In this document: piece by piece, positions 52,196 through 60,558 of the stretch
How positions within the stretch are numbered: the stretch's first letter is position 1
Layout: every line of letters begins with the position of its first letter
Source of the DNA: G963676795 sp963677215
GTDB lineage: Bacteria; Desulfobacterota; Desulfuromonadia; Desulfuromonadales; Geopsychrobacteraceae
NCBI GenBank assembly: GCA_963677215.1
Contig: OY781919.1
Location: 248,001 to 312,000 of the forward strand
DNA length: 64,000 nt
Direction of reading: 5' to 3'
The notes under the pieces: generated by a model
Told to the model about the DNA's origin: nothing
Database searches by the model: none
The model's input: the letters and a program-made list of their open reading frames with translations, nothing else
Translations under genes and position numbers: made by a program

Positions 52196-52636
52196 ATGAT
52201 CAGAACTCGTAAACTTCAGATCATAGATCAGAAGAAAGACCCAGGAGCTTATATGAAAGTCGCATTTGCCAGCACAGACAAGATCAATATCAACCAACAC
52301 TTTGGTCGTGCAGAAGAGTTCTACATCTGGGAAATTGGCCCGGAAGATGCAGAGTTCACTGGCATCATTCAGGTCAAGACCGAAGGTGCTGACGAAGGCG
52401 AACGGATTGAAGCTCGCTGCTCCAGCCTGGCCGATTGTGCCCTCGTTTATGTAGCAGAAATTGGTGGACCAGCCGCAGCGCGGCTGGTCGCTAAGAAGAT
52501 CCACCCCTTGAAGAGCAAGGAAAGAGCGCCGATCAAGGATACGATTGAAAAACTGCAAGAGGTCCTGCGCCAGACTCCACCACCCTGGCTGCGCAAGGCC
52601 ATGATGAAAAATGCATCAGCAGACCAGCCTGCCTGA
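52196..52636 (+). CDS. nifX: FeMo-cofactor biosynthesis protein NifX
   Basis: A 146-residue NifX. After an N-terminal leader of about 19 residues comes the NifX/NafY cofactor-binding fold: MKVAFASTDKININQHFGRAE. It carries NifB-co or FeMo-co intermediates during cofactor assembly. The leader is common in NifX proteins, so the first ATG is kept; a second ATG at 52253 has an even better AGGAG and could be an alternative start. Lies 55 bases after nifK. Confidence 0.9.
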   Translation: MIRTRKLQIIDQKKDPGAYMKVAFASTDKININQHFGRAEEFYIWEIGPEDAEFTGIIQVKTEGADEGERIEARCSSLADCALVYVAEIGGPAAARLVAKKIHPLKSKERAPIKDTIEKLQEVLRQTPPPWLRKAMMKNASADQPA

Positions 52637-52679
52637 TGAAATTAGTAACGAGTAGATCATTTAATCAAGGAGATAAGTG

Positions 52680-52949
52680 ATGGCCTTATTGACCGGCAAA
52701 AACAGAGGGGGCAAGTCCTGGACCCCGACTTTCGCGGACAAGATCGATGAAGAAAAGTGCATCGGTTGCGGACGCTGCTTCAAAGCTTGCTCACGCAAGG
52801 TTCTGGCCCCTAAGGATGCTTTTGATGAAGAGACCGATACCTACCGTATGGTCATGAGTATCGAAAACCCGGACAACTGTATCGGCTGTGCAGGTTGCGG
52901 CGTTGCCTGTCCGAAAAAATGTTACACCTACATCACGCTTGAAGCTTAA
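52680..52949 (+). CDS. Nif-associated ferredoxin (FdxB/ferredoxin III type)
   Basis: An 89-residue protein with two [4Fe-4S] motifs: CIGCGRCFKAC with a later CP-type Cys, and CIGCAGCGVACPKKC. The insertion between the motifs and the C-terminal YTYITLEA are typical of nif ferredoxin III. It probably supplies electrons for cofactor assembly or for NifH. The ATG at 52680 lies seven bases after AAGGAG and is preferred over the GTG three bases upstream. Confidence 0.9.
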   Translation: MALLTGKNRGGKSWTPTFADKIDEEKCIGCGRCFKACSRKVLAPKDAFDEETDTYRMVMSIENPDNCIGCAGCGVACPKKCYTYITLEA

Positions 52950-52965
52950 GCCTACGTTTTAAGCT

Positions 52966-53316
52966 ATGAAGATCGCAGTTGCCACAAAATCGGGAACCGA
53001 AATCGATCAGCACTTTGGTCATGCAGAGCGTTTTCTGATCTATGACTACAGCAATGATTCTTACGAGCAGGTGGATGAAGTTTCAGTAGACAAATACTGC
53101 CAGTTCGATCCGGACAACCCGTTCCGCCATCGCCAGTTTGACGGCATCGTCAAGGCGCTTAGCGGCTGTCAGGCCGTGGTAACGGCCATGATAGGGCAAC
53201 TGCCAAGAGAAGAACTGTTAAAAGCCGGCATCCTGCCGGTGACAACCTCTGCCGAGATCGCCCCAGCGCTGAAGCTGGCCAACGATCTGGTCGAGAAGTA
53301 CCAAGAATCAAAATAG
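52966..53316 (+). CDS. Second NifX-domain protein
   Basis: A 116-residue stand-alone dinitrogenase iron-molybdenum cofactor-binding domain (MKIAVATKSGTEIDQHFGHA at the N-terminus). It resembles the C-terminal domain that is fused to NifB in many organisms. Since the NifB in this operon is the short form without that domain, this protein may take the fused domain's role. No strong ribosome binding site is visible; it follows the ferredoxin by 16 bases. Confidence 0.88.
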   Translation: MKIAVATKSGTEIDQHFGHAERFLIYDYSNDSYEQVDEVSVDKYCQFDPDNPFRHRQFDGIVKALSGCQAVVTAMIGQLPREELLKAGILPVTTSAEIAPALKLANDLVEKYQESK

Positions 53317-53317
53317 C

Positions 53318-53338
53318 GGGGCGTTTTCGCCCCTCTTC
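53318..53338 (+). terminator. Weak hairpin after the second NifX-domain gene
   Basis: GGGGCG, loop TTTT, CGCCCC, then TCTTC. Six pairs, short tail; partial termination at most. Confidence 0.5.
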
Positions 53339-53512
53339 AAAAGTCCCTGAGCTGCAATCGCCAATGGCAAGGGCAATACGCAATCCTGAGGTGTGTTTTG
53401 CCCTGAATTTTTAAAACACGATCCTCGCTTCCAGAGGATTTCCAATAGATCCCTCCAGTACGACGAAGTGCCGGAAAACAGCAGGCAACAACAATCCGAA
53501 ATTTTAGCCTGT

Positions 53513-53526
53513 GAGCGACGTCGCTC
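53513..53526. promoter_or_regulatory. Palindrome upstream of nifB
   Basis: GAGCGACGTCGCTC, a perfect 14-base palindrome 36 bases before the nifB start. It could be an operator or a hairpin. The rest of the 246-base gap has weak hairpins (GTGTTTT/AAAACAC, ATCCTC/GAGGAT) but no convincing sigma-54 site. Confidence 0.4.
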
Positions 53527-53562
53527 CGACTGAAACAACCCGTTTTCGACAGGAGAACTGTT

Positions 53563-54438
53563 ATGGCTGGCACATGTCCCATGATGAAGGCACAAAGACA
53601 AACCGACCACCCCTGCTTTGGTGGTGACCACAATAAAGCTGCACGCGTTCACTTGCCTGTAGCCCCTGGCTGCAATATCAAGTGCGGCTTCTGCGAACGC
53701 AAGTATGACTGCGTCAACGAAAGCCGTCCTGGTATCACCAGCAAGGTTCTGACCCCTGAGCAGGCGCTCAGACGTGTCGAGCTGGTCAAGCGCCATATGG
53801 AAAAACAGGATGGTCCAAGCCTGAAAGTCGTCGGTATTGCCGGTCCTGGAGATCCCCTGGCCAACCCGAAAACCTTTGAGACCTTCAAACTGGTGCGCGA
53901 AGCCTATCCGGACATGACCCTCTGTCTGTCGACCAACGGCCTGCGCCTGCCGGAAAGCATGGAGCAGATCAAGGAACTCGGCATCCACAGTCTGACCGTC
54001 ACCATCAACGCCCTGACCCCGGAAACCGGAGCCAAGGTCTACGAATGGATTCGGTACGAGCATTTGAAACTCGAAGGGGTCGAAGGAGCGGCCTTCCTGC
54101 TGGAGAAACAGCTGGCGGGTGTCAAACTGGCTGCTGAAGCCGGGCTGATGGTCAAGGTCAATCATGTCTACATCCCAGGCGTCAACGACCATGAAACCCT
54201 GGATCTTGCCGTCAAGGTCCGTGAACTGGGTGCGACCATGATGAACATCATGCCGATCATTCCGGTTGGCAAGTTTGAAGGCATCGAAGCCCCTTCGGCC
54301 CTGACCATGGATATGGTCCGCAACCAGGCAGAACTCATTCTTTCCCAGGCTCGTCACTGCAAGCAGTGCCGTGCAGATGCTGCGGGTCTGATCGGCAAGG
54401 ACATCGACCTCGAAGCTCTGGAAAAACAGGCTATCTGA
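53563..54438 (+). CDS. nifB: Nitrogenase cofactor biosynthesis protein NifB, short form
   Basis: A 291-residue radical SAM enzyme that makes NifB-co, the 8Fe-9S-C core of FeMo-co. The SAM cluster motif is CNIKCGFCERKYDC, and further cofactor Cys lie in HPCFGG near the N-terminus and CKQCRADAAG near the C-terminus. The usual C-terminal NifX domain (total 430-500 residues) is absent, as in methanogen NifB. AGGAG precedes the ATG. Two NifX-domain proteins are coded just upstream. Confidence 0.95.
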   Translation: MAGTCPMMKAQRQTDHPCFGGDHNKAARVHLPVAPGCNIKCGFCERKYDCVNESRPGITSKVLTPEQALRRVELVKRHMEKQDGPSLKVVGIAGPGDPLANPKTFETFKLVREAYPDMTLCLSTNGLRLPESMEQIKELGIHSLTVTINALTPETGAKVYEWIRYEHLKLEGVEGAAFLLEKQLAGVKLAAEAGLMVKVNHVYIPGVNDHETLDLAVKVRELGATMMNIMPIIPVGKFEGIEAPSALTMDMVRNQAELILSQARHCKQCRADAAGLIGKDIDLEALEKQAI

Positions 54439-54521
54439 TAGCCGCAAGAAACTGCTCTTCCTCCCTCCTCGTAAGTGCAGTCGTAACACAAGAACAAGAA
54501 AACAGCCATCCGTAACACCCT

Positions 54522-54554
54522 CCGGCCGCCATTTGGCGGCCGGAACCTTTTTAG
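54522..54554 (+). terminator. Intrinsic terminator of the nif operon
   Basis: CCGGCCGCC, loop ATTT, GGCGGCCGG, then AACCTTTTTA. Confidence 0.92.
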
Positions 54555-54577
54555 CTCATATCCAATAAAATAATAAA

Positions 54578-55060
54578 TTCGGTTCTGCCCATTAGATGAA
54601 CTTGTTCATCGTGGGGCGTGTTGTCGGTAGCTGGTGCGAACCTACGTAGCGGCGCAGGCTCAAAAACGACATATTTAAAAGGGCGTTTTTGCACCCTTTT
54701 GAGGCCCGGGTCAAAAGGGTGTCGCCGGCGGGGGCGAGACCCCGCGGTTTTGATCTTGAAGCACCTTGAATTTCAAAGGTAAAAATCACCGGTTCTCGCA
54801 CCGGCTGGCGACATACTTTTTTGAATCGTCAAAAAAGTATGCAAAAAAACTCGTATAAAAACACTGGCGAAACTTGTTTCTGATGTTCTTCGTAGCCTTT
54901 GAGCTGCAACTCTCTACAGGCTCAGACAAGATGCTTTGCATCTTGAATTCGCGCAATCGCAATGCCGGTTCCCGGCATGATGAATTTGAATAATACGTCG
55001 AAACAGCCACAGGCTGTTTCTTCGGCTGAGCCTGGTTAAATAACAGGCTCAGCATCGAGT
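54578..55060. repeat. Dispersed intergenic repeat, copy D
   Basis: Begins TTCGGTTCTGCCC with a GATGAAC/GTTCATC hairpin as in copies B and C. The middle has GGGTCAAAAGGGT and GAGACCCCGCGGTTTTGATC. The right part (54900-54990) is similar to the left part of copy A read on the opposite strand, with AAGATGCTTTGCATCTT. The right boundary is unclear; the usual right terminal repeat is not found. It separates nifB from pntB. Small hairpins at 55004-55053 may end pntB transcription. Confidence 0.65.
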
Positions 55061-55094
55061 AAAACCGGATTAAAGACAGAGGTAAATCGGGTGG

Positions 55095-56570
55095 TCAGTC
55101 GAGTGCCTTCAGAATCGCATCGACGCTGGCCTTGGCGTCACCAAAGAGCATTTTGGTGTTCTCCTTGAAGAACAACGGATTCTGCACCCCGGCATAACCG
55201 GTTGCCATCGACCGTTTGAACACCACAACCTGCTTCGCATTCCAAACTTCAAGCACCGGCATGCCGGCGATTGGGCTGCCCGGTTCCTTAGCGGCCGGGT
55301 TGACCGTATCGTTGGCACCGATGACCAGGACAATATCGGTCTGTTTGAAGTCCTCGTTGATCTCATCCATCTCAAGAACGATATCGTAAGGCACCTTGGC
55401 CTCGGCAAGCAGGACATTCATGTGCCCGGGCAGTCGTCCGGCGACCGGGTGGATGGCGAAACGCACCTCGATCCCCTTGGCTCGAAGCTTCTTGGTGATA
55501 TCGGCGACCGGGTACTGGGCCTGGGCCACCGCCATACCGTAACCGGGGGCGATGATGACACTTGAAGCCGAACTTAAATTGTCCGCCAGTTCCTCGGCAC
55601 TGGTCTCGAAATATTCGCCCATCTCCCCTTCTGCCATAGTCCCGCCGGCGGTGCCGAAGCCGCCGAGGATGACGCTGACAAAGGAACGGTTCATCGCCTT
55701 GCACATGATGTAAGAGAGGATCGCCCCCGAGCTGCCGACCAGGGCACCGGTGATGATCAGCAGGTCGTTGGAAAGCATGAAACCGGCCGCAGCGGCCGCC
55801 CATCCCGAGTAGGAGTTGAGCATCGAGACAACAACCGGCATGTCGGCCCCGCCGATCGAGGCAACCAGGTGATAGCCGAAGACAAAGGCGATCAGAGTCA
55901 TGATGAACAGGGCGACGATGCTTCCGCACTGCATGTAGTAGATCCCCAGAGCAATCGATGCGACGACCATGACGATGTTGAGCAGATGCTTGGCCGGCAG
56001 GACCAGTGGCGCACTGCTCATGATCCCGCGCAGCTTGGCAAAAGCGACAATCGAACCGCTAAAAGTCACCGCACCGATGAAGATACCGAGGAAGATCTCG
56101 ACATTATGAATGATGCTTTCGCTGCTGCCGAGCTGCTCACTGATGCACACCGCCAGCCCGTTGACCTTGTCGGCCAGGCTGCACAGATGCGCGATCTTTT
56201 CCTTGAGCTCAAAGGCGCTGGAGAAACCGACCAGCACCGCCGCCATGCCGACAAAGCTGTGAAGCATGGCGACCAGTTCCGGCATGCCGGTCATCTCCAC
56301 CTTGAGTGCCAGGCGGACACCGATGGCGGCACCGATGATCAGCGCCGGAATGAGCAGCCACAGGGCGCTGATGCCCCCCTCACCAAAGCTGCCGAAGCCA
56401 TGGGAAAACAGGTTGAGCAGAACCAGCAGCATGGCAATAAGCATCCCCAGGATGCCGTAGAGATTACCGCGCCGGGCGCTCTCCTGGCGGCTCAAGCCGG
56501 CCAGGGAGAGGATAAACAGCAAACCTGCAACAACATAGGAAGCGGTCAATAATCCACTGGAAATCATCAT
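55095..56570 (-). CDS. pntB: NAD(P) transhydrogenase subunit beta
   Basis: A 491-residue inner-membrane subunit. About nine helices (domain II) are followed by the NADP(H)-binding domain III with GYGMAVAQAQ, HPVAGRLPGHMNVLLAEA and VIGANDTVNPAA, all strong PntB signatures. With PntA it uses the proton gradient to make NADPH from NADH. Its ATG overlaps the pntA stop (ATGA). No clear T-rich terminator follows. Confidence 0.97.
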   Translation of the reverse strand: MMISSGLLTASYVVAGLLFILSLAGLSRQESARRGNLYGILGMLIAMLLVLLNLFSHGFGSFGEGGISALWLLIPALIIGAAIGVRLALKVEMTGMPELVAMLHSFVGMAAVLVGFSSAFELKEKIAHLCSLADKVNGLAVCISEQLGSSESIIHNVEIFLGIFIGAVTFSGSIVAFAKLRGIMSSAPLVLPAKHLLNIVMVVASIALGIYYMQCGSIVALFIMTLIAFVFGYHLVASIGGADMPVVVSMLNSYSGWAAAAAGFMLSNDLLIITGALVGSSGAILSYIMCKAMNRSFVSVILGGFGTAGGTMAEGEMGEYFETSAEELADNLSSASSVIIAPGYGMAVAQAQYPVADITKKLRAKGIEVRFAIHPVAGRLPGHMNVLLAEAKVPYDIVLEMDEINEDFKQTDIVLVIGANDTVNPAAKEPGSPIAGMPVLEVWNAKQVVVFKRSMATGYAGVQNPLFFKENTKMLFGDAKASVDAILKALD

Positions 56571-58141
56571 GCCTTGCCTCCCTGGTCATCCTTCTGGAAC
56601 ATCTTGAGCATGCGCTGGGTTACGGTAAAGCCACCGACGATATTGATAGTGGCGATCAGTACGGCGATCGACGAAAGAACAATGATAATTGGATTGTTCG
56701 AGCCCATCTGGACCAGACCACCGACGACGATGATTCCGGAGATGGCGTTGGTGACGCTCATCAGCGGGGTGTGCAGTGCATGGGTGACATTCCAGATGAC
56801 GTAATAACCAACCACACAGGCCAGGACAAAGACCGTGAAGTGACCGAGGAAGTCGGGTGGGGAAACATGGGCGATCCAGGCGAAGATCAATGCGCCAATG
56901 ACTGCCAACAGCGGTTTAAGCCATGGCTTAGGCGTTTTGCTTGCGACCGCCACAGGTTCGACGGCCGGTGCCGCGGCCGGCTGGGCCGAGACCTTGATCG
57001 GCGGCGCCGGCCAGGTAATTTCGCCAGCTTTGACAACGGTCACCCCGCGGATGACTTCATCGTCAAAATTGATGTCGATCTGGCCGTCCTTGCCCGGGCA
57101 GAGCAGTTTAAGCAGGTTGACCAGGTTGGTGCCGTAGAGCTGGCTCGACTGGGTCGGCAGGCGTGAGGCCAGATCGGTGTAGCCGATGATGGTCACGTCG
57201 TTTTCAACCACCACCTCCCCTGCTCTGGTCAGTTCGCAGTTGCCACCGGTCGCCGCCGCCAGGTCGACAATGACACTGCCTGGCTTCATCGACCGGACCA
57301 TGTCGGCAAGAATCAGTCGCGGAGCCGGTTTGCCGGGAATCGCCGCAGTGGTGATGATGATATCGACCTCTTCGGCCTGTCGAGCGAACAGTTCCATCTC
57401 GGCCTTGATAAAAGCCTCGGACATGACCTTGGCGTAACCGTCACCGACACCGGCCTCTTCCTCGAAATCGAGTTTCAGGAAGGTCGCCCCCATCGATTCG
57501 ATCTGCTCGGCCACCTCGGGGCGGGTATCGAAAGCCCGGACCTCCGCGCCCAAACTGCCCGCTGCGCCAATGGCCGCCAATCCGGCAACCCCGGCACCGA
57601 TGACCATCACCTTGGCCGGCGGAACCTTGCCGGCGGCGGTGATCTGACCGGTAAAGAAACGCCCGAAGTGATGAGCAGCCTCGATAACCGCACGATAACC
57701 GGAAATGTTGGCCATCGAACTTAAGGCATCCAGCGCCTGAGCCCGAGAGATCCGCGGGACGCAGTCCATGGCCATGACATTGATGTTACGCGCGGCCAGG
57801 CGCTGCATCAGATCCTCGTTCTGGGCCGGCCAGACAAAGGAGACCAGAGTCCCCCCCTCTTTGAGCCAGTCCGCCTCGAATTCACCGCTTGACGGATCGG
57901 CTAGCGGGGCGTTGACCTTCATGATGATATCGCACGCCCCCCACAGTTCCCTGGCATCCGCGAAAATTTCGACGCCAACAGCACTGTAGGCCTGATCGGT
58001 GAAACTCGCTGCGCTCCCCGCCCCGGATTCCACAGCGACGGAAAATCCGAGCTTCTGCAATTTTTCTGCGGTATCGGGCGTCAGGGCGACGCGTTGCTCC
58101 CCAGCCAGCAGCTCTCTGGGAACACCTATTTTCATCGGCAT
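56567..58141 (-). CDS. pntA: NAD(P) transhydrogenase subunit alpha
   Basis: A 524-residue E. coli-type fused alpha subunit. The N-terminal part is alanine-dehydrogenase-like (MKIGVPRELLAGEQRVALTP) with NAD site VIGAGVAGLAAIGAA and the RQAEEVDIII region; after an Ala/Pro-rich linker near residue 400 come four helices ending in MLKMFQKDDQGGKA. The ATG at 58141 has AAGGAGG five bases upstream and is preferred over the earlier in-frame start. Likely the main NADPH source for biosynthesis and nitrogen fixation. Confidence 0.96.
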   Translation of the reverse strand: MPMKIGVPRELLAGEQRVALTPDTAEKLQKLGFSVAVESGAGSAASFTDQAYSAVGVEIFADARELWGACDIIMKVNAPLADPSSGEFEADWLKEGGTLVSFVWPAQNEDLMQRLAARNINVMAMDCVPRISRAQALDALSSMANISGYRAVIEAAHHFGRFFTGQITAAGKVPPAKVMVIGAGVAGLAAIGAAGSLGAEVRAFDTRPEVAEQIESMGATFLKLDFEEEAGVGDGYAKVMSEAFIKAEMELFARQAEEVDIIITTAAIPGKPAPRLILADMVRSMKPGSVIVDLAAATGGNCELTRAGEVVVENDVTIIGYTDLASRLPTQSSQLYGTNLVNLLKLLCPGKDGQIDINFDDEVIRGVTVVKAGEITWPAPPIKVSAQPAAAPAVEPVAVASKTPKPWLKPLLAVIGALIFAWIAHVSPPDFLGHFTVFVLACVVGYYVIWNVTHALHTPLMSVTNAISGIIVVGGLVQMGSNNPIIIVLSSIAVLIATINIVGGFTVTQRMLKMFQKDDQGGKA

Positions 58142-58422
58142 GCAGACCTCCTTGTCCGAAAAGTTGAGATACGCTTGCGAACCGGGCAACAGATTCCCTC
58201 ATCGCTTTCTTCATGATAAGCCGAAACGCAGACAGACAGCAAAAATGCGCCCGAAATAATTGAGAGTTAAGTTTGCAGCCCGTCACAAAAGCACTACAAC
58301 CCGCAATATATCCAGACATTTGCGGATCAGCAAATAGATGTTTGCCACAAGTCCATAACTTTTTGTTATTGTGCTATAGATCACGAACAACAGGATCAGG
58401 CTCTCTCCAGGAGAGTTTTGTC

Positions 58423-59308
58423 ATGCAATCACGTGTCTTACGCCACTTTCTCGCTGTTGCCGAGCATCACAACCTGACTGCCGCCGCAGAAGCGCTGCAT
58501 ATCAGCCAACCGGCCCTGACTAAAAGTATCAAGCAGCTGGAAGCCAGTATCGGCAGTCCGCTGTTCGAACGACATCAGAAAGGGGTGCTGCTGACAAAAA
58601 AGGTTAAAATCCTGCTCCGTCGGGCGCGGCTGATGGAGGTTGAAGCAGCATGCCCTCGCTGAGATCAGCGCCATGCATGAAGGAATAGCCGGCACCTTGC
58701 GCATCGCTGCCGGTCCGGCCTGGGTCAGCACCATCCTGCCTCCGGTCATCGTCAAATTCAACCAGCAGTATCCGGGAGTCAAGATTGACCTTGAGCTCGG
58801 GGTTATTGACACCATCGTTCCGGCCCTGTTCAAAGAGGATATCGACCTGGCCTGCAGCACCCTCGACTTCCCTTCCCATCCTGAAATCCACAGCGAGACC
58901 CTGATTTAGATCAGACACGCAGTCGTTGCTGCCGCTGGCCACCCCCGCCCCGGAAGCAGCAGGTTCGTGCACATGATATGGCGGCCTACTCCAGGGGCTT
59001 TCTGGCCCTTGACAACGTCGGCTTTGCCCTCATCGGCGCTGACTTCAGGGCCAACGGCCTGGAGCCGCCGACCCTGGCCGTCGAAACCCACAGTCTGGCT
59101 ATGATGAAGATCGTTCAGGCCGGTCAGTTTCTGGGCCACCTGCCGCATCCGATGTTCGCCGATGCCGCAAAATTCGATCTGGTCCCCGTTCAGCATGAAG
59201 GAACCTTCTGGGAATCGTCGGCCGGCATCGTCACCCGCGCGCCCCCCCTACCCCAAGAACATGGTTGAAAGCTTCAAGTCGATCCTCAGAGAGCACCTGA
59301 CACTATGA
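58423..59308 (+). pseudogene. Decayed LysR-family regulator gene
   Basis: The start is normal (CCAGGAGAG before ATG; N-terminal HTH with LTAAAEALHISQPALTKSIK), but the reading frame is broken at least three times: a shift near 58640-58660, an in-frame TAG at 58907 and another shift before 58978, and a shift in the C7 tract near 59240. Fragments from three frames together match a LysR effector domain (AAGPAWVSTILPPVI; YSRGFLALDNVG; the last helix before the stop at 59306). It lies divergently from pntAB and was probably its regulator or that of lost neighbours. Confidence 0.85.
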
Positions 59309-60075
59309 ATCCGCTCCCGAGCTGAGCTGAAATCGGGAGGCCGCAGCCCCCAGCATGCCGAGGCTCCAAATCGACAAAACTGCGGCATGACCATCACTTT
59401 TTTTGATACTTCTATTAAAATAAGTCATTTCACAAAGGCCCATTTCTCCACTACTATTTTACTTAACCTCTTTTTCATAGGATGGTTCTCTGGTCATAAG
59501 TCGATTTTCACGCAGCTCTGAATGAAAATAATAAAGGGAACTGTGCGGTTCTGGACGGTATCGCTCATCCGCACCGACATGGTCCATGCTCGTATGATGG
59601 GTTGAAGAAAGATTCAAATATGATAATATTCATACATTATTTTTCTGCCGATCCAGTGCATGCGCCACTCGACTCGAGCGGATCAGCGGCTTTTTGATTG
59701 ACAGTAAGATTGAGCCTATCCTACAAGGGGAGGCGTAGCGATTCTCAACATATGGAATCGCATCAGAGCATATCCGCATACTTCCTCATTTGATATGCCT
59801 CTGCGTTCTGTTACTTGTTTATGTGCCCACAGCTTCAGTCACACTGAAGCTATCGAGGTAGGGCGCTATTGTAGACTCATGAAAGCGTCCATGTTCCCTG
59901 GGCCACAAAATGCTGAAATGCAGCTTCTGATTTTTGCATTACTGGAATCTACAGCAGGCTCTGCTGAGTTCCATCGTTCGCCCGCCATCGTCTTTGTGAG
60001 TCACAAATCTTTTACATCTGCCCTTTATGGGTAGCTTCGAAGTCCATTGTTTCATTATCTGCTTTTGGGGGTTTT
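59309..60075. other. Long intergenic region, no gene recognised
   Basis: About 770 bases after the LysR pseudogene. One short open frame (59795-60034) has no family features or ribosome binding site. No transposase remnant, RNA gene or strong terminator was recognised. It may be decayed sequence, consistent with the neighbouring pseudogene, and must hold the promoter of the NuoE-NuoF operon. Confidence 0.5.
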
Positions 60076-60558
60076 ATGAGCTGTTCCTGTAACATTCAGC
60101 AGCAGGTGGATGCCATCATTGCCCGTATCGGTTCCGGACCGGATAAGGCAATTCCTCTGCTCCAAGCTGTGCAAAATGAATTCCGCTACATTCCGCTTGA
60201 GGCGATCGAACGGATTGCCGCCCGCACCGAGATGACCGAAACCCGGCTCTACGGCGTCGCCACCTTCTACTCGCAATTTCGTCTGCAACCGGTCGGCGAA
60301 ACCATCATCAAGGTCTGCCACGGTACCGCCTGTCATGTCGCCGGTGCCGAAGGGGTCACTGAAACCATCGAAAAATGGCTCAACATCGCGGACGGCGAAA
60401 CCACCTCTGACGGCAAGTACACCCTCGAGTCGGTCGCCTGCCTCGGCTGTTGTTCGCTGGCCCCGGTTGTCGCTGTCAACGATGAGATCAGCGCCCATGT
60501 CGACCGGACGGCGGCAGGCGAACTGATCAATCGCCTGCAGGGAGGAAGCGATGAGTAA
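60076..60558 (+). CDS. NuoE-like [2Fe-2S] subunit of an NAD(P)-linked oxidoreductase
   Basis: A 160-residue thioredoxin-like ferredoxin (NuoE/HndA/HoxE type). The four cluster cysteines are in CHGTAC and ACLGCC. N-terminal region is the usual helical part (ARTEMTETRLYGVATFYSQF). It passes electrons between a NuoF-type flavoprotein and partners. It overlaps the next gene by eight bases. Not part of complex I here, because the following genes are NuoF- and GltD-type rather than membrane subunits. Confidence 0.92.
   Translation: MSCSCNIQQQVDAIIARIGSGPDKAIPLLQAVQNEFRYIPLEAIERIAARTEMTETRLYGVATFYSQFRLQPVGETIIKVCHGTACHVAGAEGVTETIEKWLNIADGETTSDGKYTLESVACLGCCSLAPVVAVNDEISAHVDRTAAGELINRLQGGSDE

Noticed and set aside
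53367..53383. Weak sigma-54-like TGGCAAGGGCAATAC before nifB
   Set aside because: The essential GC of the -12 element is missing.
59795..60034. 79-codon open frame in the gap before the NuoE-like gene
   Set aside because: No ribosome binding site, no family signature, odd composition; most likely chance.
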